A stretch of DNA of 64,000 nucleotides from positions 124,001-188,000 of the forward strand of contig NZ_QGGX01000007.1 of NCBI RefSeq assembly GCF_003148805.1, given 5' to 3'. Of the stretch, positions 8,775 through 16,027 are shown piece after piece (within the stretch, counting starts at the first letter, position 1; each line of letters opens with the position of its first letter). A program made the position numbers and the translations under genes. The stretch comes from Aminobacter sp. AP02 (lineage in GTDB: Bacteria > Pseudomonadota > Alphaproteobacteria > Rhizobiales > Rhizobiaceae). Below the pieces are notes generated by a model. That model made no database searches and was not told where the DNA came from. It worked only from the letters and a program-made list of their open reading frames with translations.

Positions 8775-8805
8775 CTGCCGGTCCCTTGAGGGGAGGGACC
8801 GGCAG
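8775..8805 (+). other. Strong intra-operon hairpin after the binding-protein gene
   Basis: CTGCCGGTCCCT (8775-8786) and AGGGACCGGCAG (8794-8805) form a perfect 12-bp stem with a 7-nt loop. There is no T-run, so it is more likely an mRNA-stabilising or partial attenuation element than a full terminator. A smaller hairpin (CCCCGG with CCGGGG, 8716-8733) precedes it. Confidence 0.75.
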
Positions 8806-8833
8806 ATTGTCCAAGCACCATGGAACCCGACCG

Positions 8834-9736
8834 ATGACCCCTGTTGAGGCGGGCCGGCAGAGCCGGTTGTTTCGAAACCTGAGCGCCAAGATCGCGTCGA
8901 TCCCGATGATCCTGACCGCGCTGGTCATCTTCGTCGGTGGCACGGCCTGGACCGTGTTCTACTCCTTCACCAACTCCAAGCTTCTGCCCCGCGCGACCTT
9001 TGTCGGTCTCGAACAATATGAGCGGCTATGGGCGACGCCACGCTGGCTGATGGCGGTCGAGAATCTCGCCATCTACGGTGTCTTTTCTCTCGTCTTTTCG
9101 CTGGTCATCGGTTTTTTGCTGGCCGCGCTGATGGACCAGAAGATCCGCTTCGAAAACACGTTCCGCACGATCTTCCTGTATCCATTCGCGCTGTCGTTCA
9201 TCGTCACCGGGCTTGCCTGGCAGTGGATCCTCAATCCGAGCTTCGGCATCCAGCAAGTCGTGCGCAATCTCGGCTGGCAAAGCTTCACCTTCGACCCGCT
9301 CTACGACGCCGACATCGTGATCTACGGCATCCTCATAGCCGGCCTTTGGCAAGGCACCGGCCTGATCATGTGCCTGATGCTGGCGGGCCTGCGCGGCATC
9401 GACGGCGAGATCTGGAAGGCCGCGCGCGTCGACGGCATCCCGACCTGGAAGACCTATGTCTTCATCATCATCCCGATGATGCGCCCGGTGCTGGTCACCA
9501 CGCTGGTCATCATCGCCAGCGGAATCGTCAAGGTCTACGACCTCGTCGTGGCGCAGACCAGCGGCGGTCCCGGCATCGCGTCGGAAGTGCCGGCCAAGTA
9601 TGTCTACAACTACATGTTCCTGGCGCAGAACCTCGGTCAGGGTTTTGCCGCCTCGACTATGATGTTGTTGTCGGTGATCATCGTTGTCGTTCCGTGGGCC
9701 TATCTCGAATTCGGGAGCAAGCGGCGTCATGGTTGA
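8834..9736 (+). CDS. CUT1 sugar ABC transporter permease (MalF-like)
   Basis: This 300-residue inner-membrane permease of the binding-protein-dependent family has about six hydrophobic helices. The cytoplasmic EAA loop reads EIWKAARVDGIPTWKTY, which contacts the ATPase. The start is ATG 8834. The frame is open from 8786, but that region contains the 3' arm of the hairpin and is unlikely to be translated. It overlaps the next permease gene by 8 bp, which suggests tight coupling. Confidence 0.92.
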   Translation: MTPVEAGRQSRLFRNLSAKIASIPMILTALVIFVGGTAWTVFYSFTNSKLLPRATFVGLEQYERLWATPRWLMAVENLAIYGVFSLVFSLVIGFLLAALMDQKIRFENTFRTIFLYPFALSFIVTGLAWQWILNPSFGIQQVVRNLGWQSFTFDPLYDADIVIYGILIAGLWQGTGLIMCLMLAGLRGIDGEIWKAARVDGIPTWKTYVFIIIPMMRPVLVTTLVIIASGIVKVYDLVVAQTSGGPGIASEVPAKYVYNYMFLAQNLGQGFAASTMMLLSVIIVVVPWAYLEFGSKRRHG

Positions 9737-10682
9737 TCACGTCCTTCGCGCCACTCCAGACATGGCGGCCGCCGCCGCCCCGGCAGGCCGCGCCGGTGAC
9801 TTTGCCGGACCGAGCGGGCCAAGACCGCGCCGCGCATTCTCGCGCCGCAACATATTCATCTACGGCACGCTTGCCGTCGTCGCGATCTACTATCTGCTGC
9901 CGCTCTACGTGATGGTGGTGACGTCGCTGAAGGGCATGCCGGAAATACGTCTCGGCAACATCTTCTCGCCGCCGATGGAGATCACGTTCGAACCCTGGGT
10001 CAAGGCGTGGTCGAGCGCCTGCACCGGGCTTAATTGCGACGGTCTCAGCCGGGGTTTCTGGAACTCTGTACGCATCACCGTGCCTTCGGTGTTCCTGTCG
10101 ATAGCCATTGCTTCGGTCAATGGCTATGCGCTCGCCAACTGGCGCTTCAAGGGCGCCGACATCTTCTTCACCATCCTCGTGATCGGCGCCTTCATTCCCT
10201 ACCAGGTGATGCTTTATCCGATCGTCATCGTGTTGCGCGAAATCGGGCTCTACGGCTCGCTGTGGGGGCTGGTGCTGGTGCACTGCATCTTCGGCATGCC
10301 GATCCTGACGCTTTTGTTCCGCAACTATTTCGCCTCGCTGCCGGAGGAGCTGTTCAAGGCGGCACGTGTCGATGGCGCCGGCTTCTGGACCATCTATCTC
10401 AGGATCATGTTGCCGATGTCGCTGCCGATCTTCGTGGTGGCGATCATCCTGCAGGTGACCGGCATCTGGAACGATTTCCTGTTCGGCGTCGTCTACACCA
10501 AGCCCGACACCTACCCGATGACGGTCCAGCTCAACAACATCGTCAACGCCGTGCAGGGCGTGAAGGAGTACAACGTCAACATGGCAGCAACCCTGCTGAC
10601 CGGGCTGGTCCCGCTCGTCATCTACTTCGTCTCCGGCAAGCTTTTCGTCCGCGGCATCGCCGCCGGCGCGGTCAAGGGGTGA
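9729..10682 (+). CDS. CUT1 sugar ABC transporter permease (MalG-like)
   Basis: This is the second membrane subunit of the sugar importer, 317 residues. A charged N-terminal tail of about 35 residues (rich in Ala, Pro, Arg) precedes the first membrane helix. The EAA loop reads ELFKAARVDGAGFWTIYLR. A Cys-containing periplasmic segment, SSACTGLNCDG, is present between the first helices. ATG 9729 lies inside the end of the previous gene. It forms a heterodimer with the upstream permease. Confidence 0.92.
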   Translation: MVDHVLRATPDMAAAAAPAGRAGDFAGPSGPRPRRAFSRRNIFIYGTLAVVAIYYLLPLYVMVVTSLKGMPEIRLGNIFSPPMEITFEPWVKAWSSACTGLNCDGLSRGFWNSVRITVPSVFLSIAIASVNGYALANWRFKGADIFFTILVIGAFIPYQVMLYPIVIVLREIGLYGSLWGLVLVHCIFGMPILTLLFRNYFASLPEELFKAARVDGAGFWTIYLRIMLPMSLPIFVVAIILQVTGIWNDFLFGVVYTKPDTYPMTVQLNNIVNAVQGVKEYNVNMAATLLTGLVPLVIYFVSGKLFVRGIAAGAVKG

Positions 10683-10686
10683 AGCG

Positions 10687-11769
10687 ATGACCAGCGTTGT
10701 CGTCCGCGATGTCTCGCTCAATTTCGGCGCCTTCGATGTGCTGAAAGCGCTCAATCTCAATGTGCCGGAGGGCGAGTTCCTGGTGCTGCTCGGCCCGTCG
10801 GGCTGCGGCAAGTCGACTTTGCTCAATTGCATCGCCGGCCTGCTCGACGTGTCGGAAGGGCAGATCTTCATCAACGGCAAGAACGTCACCTGGGAAGAGC
10901 CCAAGGACCGGGGCATCGGCATGGTGTTCCAGTCCTACGCGCTTTATCCGCAGATGACGGTGGAAGGAAACCTGTCTTTCGGGCTGAAGACGGCGGGCAT
11001 GGCCAAGGACGAGATCGCGAGCCGTGTCGCCCGCGCCGCCGAGATCCTGCAGATCGAGCCGCTGCTCAAGCGCAAGCCGGCGGCCCTTTCGGGCGGGCAG
11101 CGCCAGCGCGTGGCGATCGGCCGGGCGCTGGTGCGCGATGTCGACGTGTTCCTGTTCGACGAACCGCTGTCCAATCTCGATGCCAAGCTGCGCTCGGAAC
11201 TGCGCGTCGAGATCAAGCGGCTGCACCAGAAGCTCGCCAACACCATGATCTACGTCACCCATGACCAGATCGAGGCGATGACGCTGGCCGACCGCATCGC
11301 CGTCATGAAGGGCGGCGTGATCCAGCAGCTCGACGCACCGCAGGTGATCTACAACCGCCCGGTCAACCGCTTCGTTGCCGGTTTCCTAGGCTCGCCTGGC
11401 ATGAATTTCCTCGACGGTGAGGTCGAGGCAGGTTCGAAGCCTGCATTCGCCGTTGCCGGAGCAAGGATCCCCCTCGACCGCTACGGCTTCGATGGCAAGG
11501 CGACGGGCGGCAAGGCTGTGTTCGGCATCCGCCCCGAGCACGTAGCGATTGGGGAGGCGGCAGGCGCCATGCCCTTCGCCACCGACGCTGCGGTCGAGAT
11601 CGTCGAGCCGATGGGCTCGGACACGCTGGTCTGGACGCGGCTTGGCGGCCAGAGCTTTGCCTTCCGCGTCGAAGCCGAACGCCAGCTGCACTCGGGCGAC
11701 CGGCTCCGCATCGGCTTCGACCCGGCGCGTGCCTCGCTGTTTGACGGCCAAAGCGGCAACCGTATCTGA
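10687..11769 (+). CDS. Sugar ABC transporter ATP-binding protein (MalK/UgpC family)
   Basis: This 360-residue ATPase energises the sugar importer. Walker A GPSGCGKST is near residues 36-44, the signature LSGGQRQRVAIGRAL and Walker B VFLFDEPLSNLDAKLR follow, and the C-terminal third is the OB-fold regulatory domain (FGIRPEHV). Length is typical for MalK/UgpC/MsmX proteins. It follows the permease by 4 bp. Such ATPases sometimes serve several importers. Confidence 0.94.
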   Translation: MTSVVVRDVSLNFGAFDVLKALNLNVPEGEFLVLLGPSGCGKSTLLNCIAGLLDVSEGQIFINGKNVTWEEPKDRGIGMVFQSYALYPQMTVEGNLSFGLKTAGMAKDEIASRVARAAEILQIEPLLKRKPAALSGGQRQRVAIGRALVRDVDVFLFDEPLSNLDAKLRSELRVEIKRLHQKLANTMIYVTHDQIEAMTLADRIAVMKGGVIQQLDAPQVIYNRPVNRFVAGFLGSPGMNFLDGEVEAGSKPAFAVAGARIPLDRYGFDGKATGGKAVFGIRPEHVAIGEAAGAMPFATDAAVEIVEPMGSDTLVWTRLGGQSFAFRVEAERQLHSGDRLRIGFDPARASLFDGQSGNRI

Positions 11770-11793
11770 CATCAACCCAACCGGACAAAGAAC

Positions 11794-12540
11794 ATGGACT
11801 GGTCATTCCAACTCTACAGCGCCCGCAACTTCCAACCTTGGGAAAGCGTGCTCGAGATGCTTGCCGGGCTCGGCTATAGCGAGGTCGAGGGCTTTGGTGG
11901 GGTCTACGAGAACCCGCAGGCATTTCGCGCCGAGCTCGACAAGAACGGCCTCACCATGCCGAGCGGCCATTTCGGCATCGACCTGCTCGAAAAGGATTTT
12001 GGCCGCGCCGCGGACATCGCCACCACTCTTGGCATGAAGCTCATCGCCTGCCCCTATCTCGAGGCGGCGGAGCGTCCGGCCGATGCGGAGGGCTGGCGCG
12101 ATTTCGGGCGCAGGCTGGCGCGCATTGGCGACACCGCTCGCAAGGCCGGATTCGACTTTGCCTGGCACAACCATGACTTCGAGTTCGTGCCCTTCAAATA
12201 TGGGTCCATGCCCCAGCGCCTGGTCTTCGAGGCCGCCCCCGAGATCGGCTGGGAAATGGACGTCGCCTGGGTGATCCGTGGCGGCTCCGATCCGCTGCAC
12301 TGGATCGAGGAATTCGGCCCGCGCATCATGGCGGTACACGTCAAGGACATTGCCCCGCATGGCGAGGCGGCCAACGAGGACGGTTGGTCCGATGTCGGCC
12401 ACGGCACGGTGGATTGGGCCGGGCTGGTGACGGCGCTGCGCAAGAACACGCCGGCTAAATATTTCATCATGGAACACGACAATCCGGCCGATTTCGAACG
12501 CTTCGCGCGTCGGTCGATCGCTGCCGCCCAGACCTTCTAG
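11794..12540 (+). CDS. Sugar phosphate isomerase/epimerase family TIM-barrel enzyme
   Basis: This 248-residue protein belongs to the AP-endonuclease-2 / xylose isomerase-like superfamily. Probable metal ligands are in EVEGFG, WHNHDFEF, WEMDVAW and HVKD, with a conserved EHD near the C-terminus. It is soluble, with no signal peptide. It lies between the ABC importer and a Gfo/Idh/MocA oxidoreductase. That pairing is common in pathways for inositol-like compounds, 3-keto sugars and glycosides. The precise reaction is unknown. Confidence 0.85.
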   Translation: MDWSFQLYSARNFQPWESVLEMLAGLGYSEVEGFGGVYENPQAFRAELDKNGLTMPSGHFGIDLLEKDFGRAADIATTLGMKLIACPYLEAAERPADAEGWRDFGRRLARIGDTARKAGFDFAWHNHDFEFVPFKYGSMPQRLVFEAAPEIGWEMDVAWVIRGGSDPLHWIEEFGPRIMAVHVKDIAPHGEAANEDGWSDVGHGTVDWAGLVTALRKNTPAKYFIMEHDNPADFERFARRSIAAAQTF

Positions 12541-12551
12541 GGGAACATCAT

Positions 12552-13694
12552 ATGGCAAGGAAACTCGGCGTCGGGGTGATTGGCTGCGGCAACATCTCGA
12601 AGACCTATTTTTCGCGCGCGCCGGAATTCAAGGGCATCGAGATGCGGGCCTGCGCCGACATCAACATGGGCGCGGCCAAGGCAAGGGCGAAGGAGTTCAA
12701 GCTGCGCGCCGAAACGGTCGAAGGGCTGCTGGCGTCAAAGGACATCGACATCGTCGTCAACCTGACCGTTCCGGCGGTGCATTACGAGGTTTCCAGGCAG
12801 GCGATCGACGCCGGCAAGCATGTCTACTCGGAAAAGCCGTTCGTTCTGGCGATCAAGGATGGCCTCGACCTCAAGAAGCGCGCGGACAAGAAGGGCGTGC
12901 GCATCGGTTCGGCGCCCGACACGTTCCTGGGCGGCTCCCACCAGCTGGCGCGCCACCTGATCGATACCGGCAAGCTCGGCAAGATCACCTCGGGCACCTG
13001 CCATGTGATGAGCCACGGCATGGAGCACTGGCACCCCAATCCCGATTTCTTCTTCCAGCCGGGAGGCGGGCCGATCCTCGATCTCGGCCCCTATTACATC
13101 GCCAATCTCATCCAGCTGATCGGGCCAGTGAAGCGCGTGGCAGCACTGTCGTCGATCCCGGCAAAGGAGCGCACTATCTCGTCCAAGCCTCGCGCTGGCG
13201 AAAAGATCCCGGTGACGACGCCGACGACGATCCTGGCGCTGATGGAGTTTGAAAACGGCGCTGTCTTCACCTTCAATGCCAGCTGGGATGTCTGGGAAAA
13301 CGGTCATTCGCCGATGGAACTTTATGGCGAGGCCGGCACGATCCACATGCCGGATCCGAATTTCTTCGGCGGCGAATTGCGCTACACCAAGGGTAACAAG
13401 CCGGTGAAGTCGCTGCCCAAGTGGGAGCATCCGTTCGGCGTGCCCAACGAGAAGCACGACCACGGCATGATGGCCAATTATCGTACGGCCGGCCTTGCCG
13501 ACATGGCGCTGGCGATCATGCAGGGCAGGCCGCACCGCTGCTCGCTGGAACTCGCCAATCATGTCATCGACGTCATGACCGGTATCCTGAAATCGGGCGA
13601 GACGAAGAAGTTTGTCGAGATGCAGACGACCTGCGAGCGGCCGGAGGCACTTGGGCCAGCAGCAGCAAGGGGGCTGCTGGCGCCAGCGAAATAG
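12552..13694 (+). CDS. Gfo/Idh/MocA family oxidoreductase
   Basis: This NAD(P)-dependent sugar or polyol dehydrogenase has 380 residues. The N-terminal Rossmann motif GVIGCGNISKTY begins near residue 7, the catalytic-lysine motif is YSEKPF, and a C-terminal alpha/beta domain completes the fold. It has no signal peptide, so it is cytoplasmic. It starts 11 bp after the TIM-barrel gene. It presumably oxidises the imported sugar or a derivative at a ring hydroxyl. The substrate cannot be read from sequence. Confidence 0.88.
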   Translation: MARKLGVGVIGCGNISKTYFSRAPEFKGIEMRACADINMGAAKARAKEFKLRAETVEGLLASKDIDIVVNLTVPAVHYEVSRQAIDAGKHVYSEKPFVLAIKDGLDLKKRADKKGVRIGSAPDTFLGGSHQLARHLIDTGKLGKITSGTCHVMSHGMEHWHPNPDFFFQPGGGPILDLGPYYIANLIQLIGPVKRVAALSSIPAKERTISSKPRAGEKIPVTTPTTILALMEFENGAVFTFNASWDVWENGHSPMELYGEAGTIHMPDPNFFGGELRYTKGNKPVKSLPKWEHPFGVPNEKHDHGMMANYRTAGLADMALAIMQGRPHRCSLELANHVIDVMTGILKSGETKKFVEMQTTCERPEALGPAAARGLLAPAK

Positions 13695-13751
13695 GCTAAG
13701 GGAGGGGGACGGCTTCAAGCGCCGATTCCCCTATTCTCCGAGGACAGCATC

Positions 13752-14804
13752 ATGACCTGGCAGCCGGCCGCCAATCGCTACGAAAACATGGTCTACAACC
13801 GCTGCGGCAGATCGGGCCTCAAGCTGCCGGCGATGTCGCTCGGCCTGTGGCATAATTTCGGCGAGGACACCCCGCACAAGACCAAGCGCGCCATCTGCCA
13901 GAAGGCCTTCGACCTCGGCATCACCCATTTCGACCTCGCCAACAACTACGGCCCGCCGCCCGGCTCGGCCGAGACGGCGTTCGGCGAAATATTGCGCACC
14001 GATTTCGCCGGGTTGCGCGACGAGATGATCATCTCGACCAAGGCCGGCTACGACATGTGGCCGGGACCGTATGGCGAGTGGGGCAGCCGCAAATATGTGC
14101 TGGCGAGCCTCGACCAGAGCCTGAAGCGCATGGGGCTCGACTATGTCGACATATTCTATTCCCACCGCTTCGACCCGGACACGCCACTCGAAGAAACGAT
14201 GGGTGCGCTCGACCACGCCGTACGCTCGGGCAAGGCGCTTTACGCCGGCATCTCTTCCTACAATGCCCAGCGCACCCGCGAAGCCGCCGACATCCTGAGG
14301 CAACTCGGCACGCCATGCCTGATCCACCAGCCGAGCTATTCGCTGATCAACCGCTGGGTCGAGGATGACGGCCTGCTCGATGCGCTCGACGGGCTTGGCA
14401 TTGGCTCGATCGTGTTCTCGCCGCTGGCGCAGGGCATGTTGACCGGCAAGTACCTGCAGGGCGTGCCGGAAGGCAGCCGCGCCTCGCAGGGCAAGTCGCT
14501 GCGCCCGGCCTTCCTCAACGACAAGAACCTCGCCAACATCCGCGCGCTGAACGGCATCGCCGAACGTCGCGGCCAGACACTGGCGCAGATGGCGCTGGCA
14601 TGGGTGCTGCGCGGCGGCCGCGTGACTTCGGCGCTGATCGGGGCAAGCCGTCCCGAGCAGGTCGAGGATTGTGTCGGCGCCCTGAAGAACGCGACCTTCA
14701 CCGAGGCCGAACTGGCCGAGATCGACACCTACGCCCGCGAGGCCGACATCAACCTTTGGGCCCGCTCGTCCGAGCGCGAAGGTCCGGCGCGGCAGAAGAA
14801 ATAA
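13752..14804 (+). CDS. Aldo/keto reductase, L-glyceraldehyde 3-phosphate reductase type
   Basis: This 350-residue NADPH-dependent reductase is of the YghZ/GPR type (AKR14-like). Its opening MVYNRCGRSGLKLPAMSLGL and the motif FDLANNYGPPPGSAE are characteristic. The catalytic tetrad is visible as Asp and Tyr in FDLANNYG, Lys in STKAGYD and His in YSHRFD. C-terminal NADP contacts lie around SALIGASRPEQ. It is 57 bp after the oxidoreductase gene, so it is probably the last gene of the sugar operon. Its role could be detoxification of aldehydes or reduction of a keto-sugar. Confidence 0.88.
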   Translation: MTWQPAANRYENMVYNRCGRSGLKLPAMSLGLWHNFGEDTPHKTKRAICQKAFDLGITHFDLANNYGPPPGSAETAFGEILRTDFAGLRDEMIISTKAGYDMWPGPYGEWGSRKYVLASLDQSLKRMGLDYVDIFYSHRFDPDTPLEETMGALDHAVRSGKALYAGISSYNAQRTREAADILRQLGTPCLIHQPSYSLINRWVEDDGLLDALDGLGIGSIVFSPLAQGMLTGKYLQGVPEGSRASQGKSLRPAFLNDKNLANIRALNGIAERRGQTLAQMALAWVLRGGRVTSALIGASRPEQVEDCVGALKNATFTEAELAEIDTYAREADINLWARSSEREGPARQKK

Positions 14805-14834
14805 GCGGGCACGCCAAAACCCCGAACGTGCAGG

Positions 14835-14852
14835 CGGCGGGAGTTCCCGCCG
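14835..14852 (+). other. Hairpin after the sugar operon
   Basis: CGGCGGGA and TCCCGCCG pair around a 2-nt loop, 30 bp past the aldo/keto reductase stop. The T-run is weak. It may be a terminator or an mRNA 3' end. Confidence 0.4.
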
Positions 14853-14979
14853 GTTGCTATTGGGGCAGATTGTCTTTGCCGGCCGGACGCGCTAGCAAAA
14901 CCCTTGTCCAGTCGCCATCTAAGGCGATGGATTGTTCCGTCCGGGCATCGGCCGGGCCGAGGAAGGTGAAAAAAGAAAG

Positions 14980-15393
14980 ATGGCGGCGCGGGTTACGCTG
15001 ACGAAGAACCAGCAGAAGGTTCTGGAGAAACTCGAAGCGGCGACAGGCCCTCTCAGCGCCTACACGCTGCTCGACCAGTTGCGCGACCAGGGTTTTCGCG
15101 CGCCGCTGCAGGTCTACCGTGCTCTTGAAGGGTTGATGAAGGACGGATTCGTCCATCGCCTCGAAAGCCTGAACGCCTTTGTCGCCTGCTCGGAGCCGCA
15201 CGACCATAGCCACCACAACCACCGCATGACGGCCTTCGTCATCTGCGACACCTGCGGCCAGGTCACCGAAATCTCGGATGAAACGATCGGCAACCAGCTC
15301 GATCATTGGGTCGGCTCGACCGGTTTCGTTGCCAAGAAAGCGGTCATCGAGTTCCGTGGAACCTGCGCCAAATGCGCAGCGCTCGCCGCGTAA
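14980..15393 (+). CDS. zur: Zinc uptake regulator Zur (Fur family)
   Basis: This 137-residue Fur-superfamily repressor is probably zinc-responsive. The winged helix covers residues 1-85 (LQVYRALEGLMKDGFVHRL). A His-rich segment, EPHDHSHHNHR, forms part of the regulatory site. Two Cys pairs, CDTC and CAKC, provide the structural zinc site typical of Zur. The start is ATG 14980; in-frame codons upstream look untranslated. It converges on the LysE-type gene with a 3-bp gap. No clear Zur-box target is visible in this window. Confidence 0.88.
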   Translation: MAARVTLTKNQQKVLEKLEAATGPLSAYTLLDQLRDQGFRAPLQVYRALEGLMKDGFVHRLESLNAFVACSEPHDHSHHNHRMTAFVICDTCGQVTEISDETIGNQLDHWVGSTGFVAKKAVIEFRGTCAKCAALAA

Positions 15394-15396
15394 GTT

Positions 15397-16026
15397 TTAC
15401 CGCGCCGTCGAAAACGCGAACCAGATCGCCACAGCCGCCAGCAGCGCCGAAAGTATGCGTCGTGCGATCTTTTCGATGCGCACGTCGTTGAGAAGCGGCT
15501 CAAGCCGGCTCGCAAGCACGACGATCAGCGCATGGACAGCGGTTGCGACCGCCACATAGATCGCCGTCAGCGTGATTGTCTGCGCCAATACCGGCCGTTC
15601 AGCGACGATGAAGGTCGGCAGCACGGCGACATAGAAGACCGCAGCCTTAGGATTGAGCAGGTTGGTGACGAGCCCGCGCGTAAAATAGCGCCGGTCGGCG
15701 TCGGTGTCGTTTGCGACGGCCTCGCCGCCGCCTTTCCAGCCTTCCCATGCCAGATAGAGCAGAAACAGCACGCCGGCCCAGCGCAGCCCCTCATAGAGCA
15801 GGTCCGAAGCCTGGATCAGTTCGGTGACGCCCAGGGCAGCTACGATGCCGATGGTGGCCAGACCGAGCGCGATGCCGGCCACGGTGGCGAAACCGGCGCG
15901 CCGGCCCTCGCTGGCAGATACCAGCGCTAGGTAGGTCATGTTCGGCCCCGGCGTCAGCTCGATGATGAGGGCCGTCAGCCCGAAGGACAGCAACGTCGAC
16001 AGGCTCGACGACGTTGCGCCCTCCAT
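15397..16026 (-). CDS. LysE/RhtB-family amino acid exporter
   Basis: This 209-residue inner-membrane exporter of the LysE/RhtB/YggA group has about six hydrophobic helices. The family motif LTPGPNMTYLALVSASEG starts near residue 25, and NLLNPKAAVFYVAVLP is the second hallmark. The start is ATG 16026, one base after the polA stop. Co-transcription with polA is therefore likely although the functions are unrelated. The exported amino acid is not predictable. Confidence 0.9.
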   Translation of the reverse strand: MEGATSSSLSTLLSFGLTALIIELTPGPNMTYLALVSASEGRRAGFATVAGIALGLATIGIVAALGVTELIQASDLLYEGLRWAGVLFLLYLAWEGWKGGGEAVANDTDADRRYFTRGLVTNLLNPKAAVFYVAVLPTFIVAERPVLAQTITLTAIYVAVATAVHALIVVLASRLEPLLNDVRIEKIARRILSALLAAVAIWFAFSTAR

Positions 16027-16027
16027 C

